Source of the DNA: Nitrospirota bacterium
Lineage (GTDB): Bacteria; Nitrospirota; Thermodesulfovibrionia; UBA6902; DSMQ01
Length of the DNA: 36,233 bases
Reading direction: 5' to 3'
Assembly: GCA_016208855.1 (NCBI GenBank)
Contig: JACQXF010000134.1
Coordinates: forward strand, 1-36,233
Shown: piece by piece, positions 6,715 to 16,298 of the stretch
Layout of the letters: every line of letters starts with the position of its first letter
Numbering within the stretch: position 1 is the first letter of the stretch
Made by a program: the position numbers and the translations under genes
The notes under the pieces: model-generated
Databases searched by the model: none
What the model was told of the DNA's origin: nothing
The model's input: only the letters and a program-made list of their open reading frames with translations

Positions 6715-9705
6715 ATGAACTATTGTATAAATACAACTGCTAACAGACTACGGATTGTTATTATCTTTATCTCTTTTTTATGCCTGTATTCTCTTGCAAT
6801 AGGGGCATCAGAGCTGAAAAAAGAAGAAACCCATTGCCCTAAGACTAAAGGAATTAAATCTGATCTTTCCATCAAAAAAGCAGAGCCCGTTCATCTGAAA
6901 CAAGATATAGAGCCGCTGAACCTGGATGAGATGGTTCAGGAGGCAGGACATCTTATCAAGAAAAATGATTATGACGCCGCACTAATTCTTCTGACGCCTG
7001 CCGCTCATCTCATTATGAGCTCTGTTAAGTATGCTGATATAGCCTCGGATTTTATTGCCATCCTTGTGTGGAAGGGAAGATATGATGATGCCATTAGCAG
7101 TTATGAAAATCTGCCTCCGTCTTTCCCAAAGCGCGCCTATCTTATGCGGAATGTGGCAAAGGCATATTCCGAGAAGAAGAGATACGATGATGCAGCGGCA
7201 TTATATGAAGCAGCGCTTGAGAAAGAGTCTGCAGATGCTGAATCTCAAAAGGGGCTTATCAATACATTCATAGTGAAAGGCGAATATGATAAGGCATTAA
7301 AACGCCTTGAGGATTTCCTTAATAAGGCGACTGAAGAACCGTCTCTTCTAAGGATAAGGGCTTTCCTTCTCTTTAAACAGGGGCGGTATGTTGAGTCGTT
7401 GAAGGAATATCAGGGACTTGGGGAAAAGGGAGAGGAGATACATAAGCTGCGCAATGACCTGATAACCTCCCTGCCTGAGGCCGGGAAAGGCGAGCTTTTA
7501 AAGGCCCTGCGTGACGCATCAGATAAAGGCGATGTGTCAGCAAGATTAAATTACGTCCTGACGCTTATCCTTACACGAGATCACAGGGCTGCTGTCAGCG
7601 TCTTTGAGTCTGAGCCTCCTGATTACAGTAAAACACCAAAGGACATATTAAGCTGGTTAGGATGGGCATATTTTCAGGCAGGCAATATAAATAAGGCAAA
7701 GGAGTTATATAACCATGTCTTAGCTGTAAGTCCTGACTATGTAGCTGCAAATATCGGCCTTTCATACTGCTATGCAGCAGAGGGCATAAGCAGTAAGGCA
7801 CTGGAAACACTGGACAGGATGATAATCCTTGAGCCAGAAAACATAGAGATAAGTTTTGCCCGGGCATATGCCTTTGAGAAGGCAAAGATGTTCTGGGCAG
7901 CCATTCAGGAATACGACTGCATACTTGATAGGTTGCCCAAGAATCCTACTGCCATGAAGCTTAGGCTGAGAGCCTTTTCAGACCTCGGGGCAAGCTCTTA
8001 TGCGCTTGAGGGCTCTAAATTGCGCCTTCCTGCGGATGTACAGTTGAGTGATGATTTAAATGCTGATGTGGCGGCTGACTATATCCAATGGGAAGAATAT
8101 GAGACGGCCAAGAAGATGCTGTCAGAACAGTTCAGGCAGACAAAGAGTGTTCGCTCAGGTTATGACCTTATAATGGCGCTCTTTAAAAACGAAGATATGG
8201 AGGAGGTTGTGGCTGTATATGAGGAGCTTGAAAGACAAGGGGTTCAGCCCCGTCCCTGGGTTATGGAAAACGCTGCCGGAGCATACCTCTATCTTGAGCA
8301 GCCGCATAAGGCACTTGAGTTGTATAACAGGGCTTTGCAGATTGATCCAACCTCATACAACGGAAGGATGGGGGAATTTTATACATTACAGGAACTGATG
8401 AGATGGCGTGAAGCAGAGGATATCCTTAACGAGCTTGACAGCGAAAAGCCTGAGTTTCTTGTAAATAAAGGAATTGCCCAGCCTAACTGGCAGAAGCTTG
8501 AAGTCTCTCTTGCGAGGGCATGGCTTCTTGCGTATGAGGGGAGGCTCGAGGAGGCAGAGGATTATTTCTGGGACCTCCGCGAGAAGGCGCCTGCAAATAT
8601 GGGGATACGTTCAGGGCTGGCGCATGTCTATCTCTGGCGGGGATGGCATCATAAGGCGCTTGAGGAGTTCAGGATAGTAAAGACAAACGCCTCTGAGGAT
8701 ATAAGCGCTGAGCCCGGAAGGATACTGGCCCTTAATGAAACAGCCTTAAAAACAGAGGCGCGGCTTGAGGCTGAGGAGCTCCTTAAAAAAAATCCCCGGC
8801 ACAAGCATGTGCAAAGCCTCTACAGGAGGCTTCAGGTGGAGGATATGCGTGAGCTTTCCACAGACATTGTATTTTCAGGTGATGAGGACGGTTTTGGAGA
8901 GGTCAGGTTTAATATGTCTCTTTCCCAGCAGCTCTCCTTATATACAAGGATATACGGTTTTCTTCTGTGGCAGGAAAGTTCAGATGACGAAAGGACTACT
9001 CATTACCGCCGTGCAGGACTTGGAATAAATCATATCTTTAACAGCTATTGGCGCATAAGGCAGCAGTTTTCTGCCAACTATAACAACGGCAGGGATTTCG
9101 GATCACTCTCGCAGATTTTCTTTACTCCTGATGATTACTGGAGATTCAGCCTGTCATATGACACCTTCTCAACCGATGTCCCTCTCCGCGCACGTGTTTC
9201 AGGGATTGAGGCTGACAGGATAGGGGCAGATATAGAATACAGGGAGAGCGAATGGCGAAGCTACAGGCTTTCTCTTTCGCAACTCAAATTTTCTGATGAC
9301 AATAAAAGAGAGCAGGCCCTTATAAGCTATGAGCAGGGTCTGCTTATAAGGAACAACTGGCGGATGCGGTTGTTTGCCGATGTTTATGCATCAAGAAATT
9401 CGCTTAACTCAGCGCCCTACTTTAACCCGGGGCATGACCTCAGCGTCTCTGCCACTCATATGACAGAGTACACGCACTTCAGGATATATAACCGTGCCTT
9501 TTTGCAGAGGCTTTACATGACCCTCGGCACATACAAGCAAGATAACTTCTCAAGTGAACTGACAGGGGCCATACGTTATGAGCATGACCATAATTTCTCA
9601 GACACCAACAGCCTGCTCTACGGAGTCACATTTGCAAGGCAGGCATTTGACGGAGAGCCTGTTCACAGCTACAGCTTATACATAACCTACAGGTGGAGGT
9701 TTTAA
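6715..9705 (+). CDS. pgaA: PgaA-like outer-membrane PNAG export porin with TPR superhelix
   Basis: A 996-residue exporter. Residues about 12-30 form a signal peptide hydrophobic core (LRIVIIFISFLCLYSLAIGA). Residues about 45-720 are tetratricopeptide repeats, for example YDDAISSYENLP, YDDAAALYEAALEK, INKAKELYNHVLAVSPDY and PHKALELYNRALQIDP, which in PgaA bind the deacetylase and guide the polymer. The last roughly 270 residues, from LSTDIVFSGDEDGFGEVRF to the terminal YITYRWRF, are alternating aromatic strands ending in phenylalanine, typical of an outer-membrane barrel. It is the first gene of a four-gene pga set; its stop TAA shares a base with the pgaB ATG. Length is somewhat above the E. 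coli protein (about 800) because of extra TPRs. No clear Shine-Dalgarno precedes the ATG. Confidence 0.88.
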   Translation: MNYCINTTANRLRIVIIFISFLCLYSLAIGASELKKEETHCPKTKGIKSDLSIKKAEPVHLKQDIEPLNLDEMVQEAGHLIKKNDYDAALILLTPAAHLIMSSVKYADIASDFIAILVWKGRYDDAISSYENLPPSFPKRAYLMRNVAKAYSEKKRYDDAAALYEAALEKESADAESQKGLINTFIVKGEYDKALKRLEDFLNKATEEPSLLRIRAFLLFKQGRYVESLKEYQGLGEKGEEIHKLRNDLITSLPEAGKGELLKALRDASDKGDVSARLNYVLTLILTRDHRAAVSVFESEPPDYSKTPKDILSWLGWAYFQAGNINKAKELYNHVLAVSPDYVAANIGLSYCYAAEGISSKALETLDRMIILEPENIEISFARAYAFEKAKMFWAAIQEYDCILDRLPKNPTAMKLRLRAFSDLGASSYALEGSKLRLPADVQLSDDLNADVAADYIQWEEYETAKKMLSEQFRQTKSVRSGYDLIMALFKNEDMEEVVAVYEELERQGVQPRPWVMENAAGAYLYLEQPHKALELYNRALQIDPTSYNGRMGEFYTLQELMRWREAEDILNELDSEKPEFLVNKGIAQPNWQKLEVSLARAWLLAYEGRLEEAEDYFWDLREKAPANMGIRSGLAHVYLWRGWHHKALEEFRIVKTNASEDISAEPGRILALNETALKTEARLEAEELLKKNPRHKHVQSLYRRLQVEDMRELSTDIVFSGDEDGFGEVRFNMSLSQQLSLYTRIYGFLLWQESSDDERTTHYRRAGLGINHIFNSYWRIRQQFSANYNNGRDFGSLSQIFFTPDDYWRFSLSYDTFSTDVPLRARVSGIEADRIGADIEYRESEWRSYRLSLSQLKFSDDNKREQALISYEQGLLIRNNWRMRLFADVYASRNSLNSAPYFNPGHDLSVSATHMTEYTHFRIYNRAFLQRLYMTLGTYKQDNFSSELTGAIRYEHDHNFSDTNSLLYGVTFARQAFDGEPVHSYSLYITYRWRF

Positions 9706-11648
9706 TGCTTAAAAGAGCGGCCGTGATAATTGCAATCTTAATCCTCTCTTTAAATAAAGGCTATGCAATAGAGATGAAGCCCGGAGAGTTCCTTGCGCTC
9801 TGCTATCATTCGGTATCTGAAAGGCCGGTTCCGGGTGACAACTATACGGTTACCCGTCAGCTATTTACAGAGCAGATGGAGTACTTAAAGACTCATGGAT
9901 ATACGCCTGTATCAATGAATGATATCCTCCTTGCAAGCGAGGGCAAAAAAAGCCTTCCTCCAAAACCGGTGCTTCTCACATTTGATGATGCATATACCTC
10001 TTATTATGAATTTGTAGTGCCGCTTCTTAAAAGGTTCAACTTCCCCTCGGTGCTTGCAGTTGTCAGTACATTTATAGAAAAGAATCCTGAAGGCCTGCCC
10101 GAGCCCCTTATGAGATGGGAGCAGATAAAGGAGGTTTCATCAGGCGGCCTGGTGGAGGTTGTATCGCATTCCTATGACCTTCATAAGGGCATACAGTATA
10201 ACCAGCCCGGGAATGTAGGGGCTGCTGCATTTGTCAGGGCATATGACCCTGTAAGACAAAAATACGAAACTGAAGAGGAATACAGAAAGAGGTTAGAGGC
10301 GGACTTTGCTTTACAGGAGGAGATATTTGTCAAAAAGCTCGGCTTTAAACCAAATGCTATTGTCTGGCCGTATGGCAGGTACAACAGCATCGGCATAGAT
10401 GCAGCGCGTAAGAACGGATACAGGATGGCATTCAATTTTGATGATGACGGCTTTGGCAATTTAGGCAATCTGATGGAGGTAAAGCGTCTTGTGGTAGAAA
10501 ACAAGTCAATAAAGGACTTTATCAGCAAGATAAATGACCCAGGACATAATGACACAAAGATAAGGGCTGTTCAGGTAGACCTTGACCTTATCTTTGACCC
10601 TGATGCTTATGAGCAGACCGATAAGAACTTGGGCAGGCTGATAGAGAGGCTTGTTGAGATGAAGATAAATACGGTATTTCTGCAGGCATTTGCCGACCCT
10701 GAAGGAACAGGCAATATCAAGAGCGTTTACTTTCATAACAGGGTGCTTCCCGTGCGCGGGGATATCTTCAGCCATGCAGCCCATCAGATCTTTATACGCG
10801 GTATAAGGGTATATGCATGGATGCCTGCCCTCAGCATAGTGCTTCCTGATGAAAAGCTCAACAATGAATTGAGGGTGCAGGAGCTATCTGAAGATGGAGT
10901 CAGTCCGAGCAGCTCATGGTACAAAAGGCTGACCCCCTTTAGCGCAAAGACCAAAGAGATTATGCGCACATTATATGAAGACCTTGCAGCCTACTCCATT
11001 GTAGACGGGGTGCTGTTTCAGGATGATGCATATCTTAATGATATGGAGGATTTTCATCCGCTTGCAATGCTTGATTATGAGAGGCGCTTCGGGAGGAAAA
11101 TATCCCTTCAGGATGTAAAGGACAATACAGAGCTTTCGCAAAAATGGTCGCGGTATAAGACAGGCGTGCTCTTGGATTTTACAAAAGGGCTTATGGAGGG
11201 TGTTAGAAGGCATCGTCCCGGGACTAAATCTGCAAGAAACCTTTACGCAAATACACTTGCCAATCCGCAGTCAGAGGCATGGTTTGCCCAGAATTACGGC
11301 CTGTCTCTTCAGGCGTATGACAAGGTGATTATAATGGCATACCCACAGATGGAAGATGTAGACCGCCACTCAGGATGGCTTGAGAGGCTTGTCCATAATG
11401 CGCTTGAATTTCCAGAAGGACTGAATAAAACAATATTTAAGATACAAACCTATGACTGGAAGAATAAGGAATGGATCAAAGACGGCATTATATTAAAGGA
11501 GCTAAGGACTATACTCGCATCAGGAGGAATGCATATCGCCTATTATCCTGATAACTTTTATGAAAACAAGCCTTCTCTAAAGAGCGTGAGGCTTGAGATG
11601 TCAACGCAGACAAATCCATTTCTAATAAAAGAGGCCGTGCCCAGATGA
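9705..11648 (+). CDS. pgaB: Poly-beta-1,6-N-acetyl-D-glucosamine N-deacetylase PgaB
   Basis: Partially deacetylates PNAG in the periplasm before export. The 647-residue protein has a signal peptide (about residues 1-21, KRAAVIIAILILSLNKGYA) but no lipobox cysteine, unlike the E. coli lipoprotein. The NodB-type deacetylase domain shows LCYHSV, the metal/catalytic LTFDDAY pair, SHSYDLHKG with the two histidines five residues apart, and VWPYGRYN. From about residue 285 a second domain has the glycoside-hydrolase-like fold of PgaB, with the FQDDAYLND acidic motif. The ATG at 9705 is preferred to a GTG at 9693 because GGAGG sits 5 bases upstream. It overlaps pgaC by four bases (ATGA). Confidence 0.93.
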   Translation: MLKRAAVIIAILILSLNKGYAIEMKPGEFLALCYHSVSERPVPGDNYTVTRQLFTEQMEYLKTHGYTPVSMNDILLASEGKKSLPPKPVLLTFDDAYTSYYEFVVPLLKRFNFPSVLAVVSTFIEKNPEGLPEPLMRWEQIKEVSSGGLVEVVSHSYDLHKGIQYNQPGNVGAAAFVRAYDPVRQKYETEEEYRKRLEADFALQEEIFVKKLGFKPNAIVWPYGRYNSIGIDAARKNGYRMAFNFDDDGFGNLGNLMEVKRLVVENKSIKDFISKINDPGHNDTKIRAVQVDLDLIFDPDAYEQTDKNLGRLIERLVEMKINTVFLQAFADPEGTGNIKSVYFHNRVLPVRGDIFSHAAHQIFIRGIRVYAWMPALSIVLPDEKLNNELRVQELSEDGVSPSSSWYKRLTPFSAKTKEIMRTLYEDLAAYSIVDGVLFQDDAYLNDMEDFHPLAMLDYERRFGRKISLQDVKDNTELSQKWSRYKTGVLLDFTKGLMEGVRRHRPGTKSARNLYANTLANPQSEAWFAQNYGLSLQAYDKVIIMAYPQMEDVDRHSGWLERLVHNALEFPEGLNKTIFKIQTYDWKNKEWIKDGIILKELRTILASGGMHIAYYPDNFYENKPSLKSVRLEMSTQTNPFLIKEAVPR

Positions 11649-12904
11649 GTATATCGGGAATTCTTCAGTTCATCAGCGAATTTGTGTATCTTTATCCTAT
11701 GCTGATGAGCGTTGTATGGATGATTGGGGGGATCATATTCTTCTGGAGACTGGAGCGTAAGTCTCCGCCAGAGCCTGTATTGGATGAATACCCATTTTTT
11801 TCAATAGTAGTCCCGGGACATAATGAGGAGGCTCAGATTGAGGAGACAATAACGTATCTCCTTGAGATTGATTATCCTGACTACGAGATAATATTCGTGG
11901 ATGATGGAAGCACTGATAATACGGCATCCATACTTCATGAATTGTGCAGCAAGCATGAGAAGGTGAGGGTCGTCTATCTGACAGAGAACATGGGCAAGGG
12001 CGCAGCCCTGAACGCAGGGACAATGGCAGCAAGAGGAGAGCTGATACTCACTATTGACGCAGATGCGCTTGTAGACCCGAAGATACTTAAATGGATGGCA
12101 TGGCATTTCTCAAAATATTCGAGGGTCGGAGCCATTACAGGCAATCCAAGGGTTATTAACCGCACTACGCTTCTTGGGAAGATTCAGACAGGGGAGTTCT
12201 CAACAATTATAGGGCTTATAAAGAGGGCGCAGCGGATATTAGGGAAGGTGCTGACTGTATCAGGAGTGGTTGCCGCATTCAGGAAGCAGGCGCTTGTATC
12301 AGGAGGCTTTTGGGATACGGACATGGTGACAGAGGATATAGACATAACATGGAAGCTTGAGAAAAATTTCTGGGACGTTCGCTACGAACCGCGTGCTATC
12401 TGCTGGATATTTGCCCCTGAAACAGTAAGAGGGCTTCTAAGGCAGCGCATGAGATGGGCGCAGGGCGGGATTGAAGTGCTGAAGAAACACCGGGGCATAT
12501 GGAAGAATTGGAAACAGCGCAGGCTATGGCCCATATATGTTGAATATATCTTAAGCACTGTATGGGCTTATATGTTCTGGACGCTCGTTTTATTATGGGG
12601 CATTCAGGCGGTATTCAAGATATTTATGCCTATAACACTGAAGCCCCCGATACCGCCGTTATGGGCAGGTTCCATACTCGCATTAATATGCGTCATACAG
12701 TTTGCTGTAAGTTTTTATATGGACAGGAAATATGACAAGAAGATGCTGAGGTATCTTTTCTGGGTCATCTGGTATCCACTTGCCTATTGGGCGATTAACT
12801 CTGCAGTCTTGATATTTGCAGTGCCAAAGGCATTGCTTAAACCTGAAGGGACGCGGGCCGTGTGGCTTAGTCCTGACCGCGGCATTGACAAGCTCAAGAC
12901 ATAA
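11645..12904 (+). CDS. pgaC: PgaC-type family 2 glycosyltransferase, PNAG synthase
   Basis: Polymerises UDP-GlcNAc into beta-1,6-GlcNAc at the inner membrane. The 419-residue protein has an N-terminal membrane segment (about residues 8-32), a GT-A domain with VPGHNEE, VDDGSTDNT, the DXD-like TIDADA, the acceptor/catalytic VTEDIDITWKLE and the QRMRWAQGG motif of processive synthases, then three or so C-terminal membrane helices (about 297-325, 338-360, 372-400). Its ATG overlaps the pgaB stop, and a PgaD-like gene follows after 9 bases with a GGAGG site. In E. coli PgaC and PgaD together form the c-di-GMP-dependent synthase. Confidence 0.94.
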   Translation: MSISGILQFISEFVYLYPMLMSVVWMIGGIIFFWRLERKSPPEPVLDEYPFFSIVVPGHNEEAQIEETITYLLEIDYPDYEIIFVDDGSTDNTASILHELCSKHEKVRVVYLTENMGKGAALNAGTMAARGELILTIDADALVDPKILKWMAWHFSKYSRVGAITGNPRVINRTTLLGKIQTGEFSTIIGLIKRAQRILGKVLTVSGVVAAFRKQALVSGGFWDTDMVTEDIDITWKLEKNFWDVRYEPRAICWIFAPETVRGLLRQRMRWAQGGIEVLKKHRGIWKNWKQRRLWPIYVEYILSTVWAYMFWTLVLLWGIQAVFKIFMPITLKPPIPPLWAGSILALICVIQFAVSFYMDRKYDKKMLRYLFWVIWYPLAYWAINSAVLIFAVPKALLKPEGTRAVWLSPDRGIDKLKT

Positions 12905-12913
12905 AGGAGGATT

Positions 12914-13378
12914 ATGCCTAAGATAGAGATCAGGGACCGTCCTGAATTTAAGAGCTTCCTAAGGAATATGGCTGAACTTGGAATCACCGCAATTGTATGG
13001 GGCATATGGGTTTATCTCTTTCTGCCTGTCATTGATATTATCTTATGGATTTTCGGAGCAAGACAATTTTATATTGAGGTAATCCAGAAGGTGGGGTATA
13101 AAGAATTTCTCGCCCTTACAAACAGGATGGGGTTAATCGTCTTAATAGTATTTATTGTTATGCGCTCATGGGGTTATTATAACTACCTGAGGTTTGGAAG
13201 GGGTAATATGCGTAAATCCCTGCCTCCTCTGCATATAGAGCACCTGACAGAGTTTTTTAGAATAAGCAGGGATCGGCTGTCTGAGATTAAATCAAAAAAA
13301 GAGGTGATCCTCAGCTCCGGTGAAACCATTGAGGATATTGACGGCTGGCTAATTAATAAAAGAGATAAGAGCCGGTAA
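12914..13378 (+). CDS. pgaD: PgaD-like small membrane partner of PNAG synthase
   Basis: A 154-residue protein with two membrane segments (about residues 20-50 and 71-92) followed by the signature YYNYLRFGRGNMRK, which resembles the NRxRFxGxxRR region after the second helix of PgaD. The soluble tail (about residues 100-154) is charged. PgaD has low sequence conservation, so position as fourth gene of the pga set is the main support. In E. coli PgaC-PgaD binds c-di-GMP allosterically; whether this protein does cannot be judged here. Start ATG follows AAAGGAGG by 4-5 bases. Confidence 0.8.
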   Translation: MPKIEIRDRPEFKSFLRNMAELGITAIVWGIWVYLFLPVIDIILWIFGARQFYIEVIQKVGYKEFLALTNRMGLIVLIVFIVMRSWGYYNYLRFGRGNMRKSLPPLHIEHLTEFFRISRDRLSEIKSKKEVILSSGETIEDIDGWLINKRDKSR

Positions 13379-13399
13379 GTTCATTTTTCCATCCGGCTA

Positions 13400-13429
13400 T
13401 TGACAGTAGTTTTACACATACTGTATAGT
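13400..13429 (+). promoter_or_regulatory. Sigma-70 promoter of the pyr operon
   Basis: A perfect -35 TTGACA (13400-13405) and a near-perfect -10 TATAGT (13424-13429) are separated by 18 bases. Transcription is predicted to start near 13435-13436, immediately before the PyrR-binding hairpin, so the leader RNA would begin with the regulatory structure. This is the best promoter visible in the window. Confidence 0.8.
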
Positions 13430-13436
13430 AATACTG

Positions 13437-13467
13437 CCTTTAATCTGGCACCGAGAGGCTGGAAAGG
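13437..13467 (+). promoter_or_regulatory. PyrR-binding RNA hairpin (anti-antiterminator)
   Basis: The segment CCGAGAGGCT (13451-13460) matches the PyrR-binding loop consensus CNGNGAGGYU known from Bacillus pyr leaders. A lower stem CCTTT (13437-13441) with AAAGG (13463-13467) encloses an asymmetric bulge and an upper stem of GGC with GCT pairs around the CCGAGA hexaloop, matching the general architecture of that RNA. The closing pair differs from consensus (A opposite G). The 3' half (AGAG...GGAAAGG) can alternatively pair with the 5' arm and loop of the terminator at 13506-13528, giving the competing antiterminator. PyrR is the next gene. UMP-dependent binding would favour termination. Confidence 0.78.
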
Positions 13468-13471
13468 AATA

Positions 13472-14072
<601 letters not shown>

Positions 14073-14074
14073 GC

Positions 14075-15001
14075 ATGTTTAAATCAAAAGATCTTTTAGG
14101 GCTTAAGGAGCTTACGGCTGAGGAGATAACATTTATCCTTGACACGGCAGCCGGCTTCAGGGATGTCCTTAAGAGGGATATAAAGAAGGTGCCAACCCTA
14201 AGAGGCCGGACAATGGTGAACCTTTTTTTTGAGCCCTCAACAAGGACAAGGACATCTTTTGAGCTCGCTGCTAAGAGGATGAGCACAGATGTGATTAATT
14301 TCTCTGTTCCGACAAGCAGTGTTACAAAAGGCTAGACCCTTCAGGACACAGCCCTTACAATTCAGGCATTGGGAGCAGACTTTGTTGTTATACGTCATGC
14401 CTCGGCCGGAGTGCCCTACTGCCTGAGCAAGATACTAAAGGCCTCGGTTATCAATGCAGGCGACGGTGCAAATGAACACCCTACACAGGCGCTGCTTGAT
14501 ATGTTTACCATAAAATCAAGCAAGGGAGGCATTGAAGGGCTTACCGTGGCGATTATCGGAGACATAGCGCACAGCAGGGTAGCGCGTTCAAACATATACG
14601 GGCTGATAAAGCTTGGTGCAAAGGTCAGGTTAATCGGTCCGCCTACGTTGATACCGTCAGGAATAAAGGAGTTTGGGGTGGAGGTTTTTAATTCCATAGA
14701 GGACGGTATACATGATGCTGATGTCATTATAACGCTGAGGCTGCAACTTGAGAGGCAGGGCAAAGGGTTTCTGCCTTCGGTTAATGAATACTTCCATCTT
14801 TATACGCTGACATCCAGAAGGCTTAAGCTTGCAAAGGATGATGTTATTGTCATGCATCCGGGGCCGTTAAACAGGGGGGTGGAGATTACCTCTAAGGTGG
14901 CAGACAGCAGCCATTCAGTTATCCTTGAGCAGGTAACAAATGGCATCGCGGTAAGAATGGCAGTGCTGTATCTGCTTACAGGAGCGAGGGAAAATGCTTA
15001 A
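14075..15001 (+). CDS. pyrB: Aspartate carbamoyltransferase catalytic chain, interrupted by in-frame TAG
   Basis: Condenses carbamoyl phosphate and aspartate. The 308-codon frame has the carbamoyl-phosphate loop [12 protein letters not shown], the [11 protein letters not shown] aspartate-domain motif, RLQLERQ and [13 protein letters not shown]. Codon 87 is TAG (14333-14335), at the position where the family has glutamate in the KGETL/KGESL loop; a single G-to-T change from GAG explains it. The reading frame before and after is the same, so it is not a frameshift. The first piece would be 86 residues and lack the active site. The rest of the gene shows no decay, and the operon depends on this step, so a recent mutation, strain mixture or base-call error is more likely than a long-dead gene. 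It overlaps pyrC by 8 bases. Confidence 0.9.
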
Positions 15002-16286
15002 ACAATTTTTTATTAAAAACGGACATATAGTTGACCCCTCACAGGGCATAAACAGTACAGGGGAAATATTTATTGAGAACGGAAAGATAAAAAGTGTCAA
15101 AGTATCAAAGAGTCAAAGTGTCAAAGACTCTGATACTAAAAAGGTTATTGATGCCGAAGGACTCTATGTATTTCCGGGGTTTGTTGACATGCATACCCAC
15201 TTGAGAGAGCCAGGCTTTCAGCATAAAGAGACTATCAGGACAGGTACGCTCGCTGCCATTAAAGGCGGCTTTACCTCTGTCTGCCCAATGCCGAATACAA
15301 ACCCTGTAAATGATAATGAGGCTGTGACGGAGTTTATATTGAGGAAGAATTATTCAGAAGGTTCATGCTATATCTTCCCTATCGGCGCTGTTACGAAAGG
15401 ACAGCGGGGGGAAGAGCTTGCAGAGATGTGGATGATGAAAAAGGCAGGGTGCGTTGCCTTCTCTGATGACGGTATGCCTGTAATGAACAGCCTGATTATG
15501 AGGAGGGCGCTTGGATATTCAAAGATATTTGATGTGCCGATAATATCACACTGCGAAGATATTAACCTTTCTGATAAAGGCGTAATGAATGAGGGGAAGC
15601 TCTCAACGCTGCTTGGGTTAAAAGGTGTGCCGTGCGCATCTGAAGATATAATGGTTGCAAGGGATATTATGCTGAGTGAATTGACAGGCGGCAGGCTGCA
15701 TATAGCTCATGTTTCAACAAAAGGCTCTGTGAGGCTTATCCGCGATGCAAAGGAGCGCGGCATCAGGGTTACAGCAGAGACATGCCCTCATTACTTCAGC
15801 ATTACCGAGGCAGCTGTAAAGGACTACAATACAAATGCAAAGGTAAACCCTCCGTTAAGAAGAGATGAGGATATAGAGGCGATAAAGGAGGCTCTTAAAG
15901 ACGGCACAATAGATGTAATAGCCACAGACCATGCTCCGCATCATACTGATGAAAAGATGCTGGAGTTTGACAGGGCTCCGTCAGGCATATCAGGCCTTGA
16001 GACCGCATTAGGACTTAGCCTGAGGCTTGTGGAGGAAGGCATCCTAACTATAGAAGGGCTTATTGGAAAGATTTCTTTAAACCCGTCAAAGATACTTGGG
16101 CTTGAGAAGGGCACGCTAAAGGCCGGCGCTGATGCAGATATTACGATAGTGGATATGAAGAAGGAGCATAAGGTTGAGGCTGAGAGGTTTGAGTCAATGG
16201 GCAAGAATACGCCGTTTGAGGGATGGGTATTAAAAGGCAGGACAGTAATGACTATATGTAAAGGGAATATTTTTGAGATTTCATAA
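14994..16286 (+). CDS. pyrC: Dihydroorotase (type I, PyrC)
   Basis: Cyclises carbamoyl aspartate to dihydroorotate using a metal centre. The 430-residue amidohydrolase shows the HxH motif [10 protein letters not shown] (about residue 65), HCED, HIAHVST, ETCPHYF and ATDHAPHH, as in type I enzymes. The ATG lies within the end of pyrB. Residues S34-T48 ([15 protein letters not shown]) are the translation of an octamer DNA repeat and fall in the N-terminal beta-sandwich, where relatives have a short turn before [13 protein letters not shown]. Active-site motifs are untouched, so the enzyme should work. Confidence 0.95.
   Translation: MLKQFFIKNGHIVDPSQGINSTGEIFIENGKIKSVKVSKSQSVKDSDTKKVIDAEGLYVFPGFVDMHTHLREPGFQHKETIRTGTLAAIKGGFTSVCPMPNTNPVNDNEAVTEFILRKNYSEGSCYIFPIGAVTKGQRGEELAEMWMMKKAGCVAFSDDGMPVMNSLIMRRALGYSKIFDVPIISHCEDINLSDKGVMNEGKLSTLLGLKGVPCASEDIMVARDIMLSELTGGRLHIAHVSTKGSVRLIRDAKERGIRVTAETCPHYFSITEAAVKDYNTNAKVNPPLRRDEDIEAIKEALKDGTIDVIATDHAPHHTDEKMLEFDRAPSGISGLETALGLSLRLVEEGILTIEGLIGKISLNPSKILGLEKGTLKAGADADITIVDMKKEHKVEAERFESMGKNTPFEGWVLKGRTVMTICKGNIFEIS
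15093..15137 (+). repeat. Palindromic octamer element inside pyrC (45 bases)
   Basis: Four left-arm octamers (AGTGTCAA, AGTATCAA, AGAGTCAA, AGTGTCAA), a junction AGACTCTG and ATACT. It is the carB copy at 19129-19197 minus three right-arm octamers (24 bases), so the reading frame is kept. It is translated as exactly 15 residues in the same frame as the carA and carB copies. Confidence 0.9.
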
Positions 16287-16298
16287 AGGAGATTTTCA

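Noticed and set aside
14333..14335. TAG in pyrB as pyrrolysine or recoded codon
   Set aside because: Several other genes in the window end with TAG, homologues have glutamate at the site, and no readthrough structure was recognised next to it.
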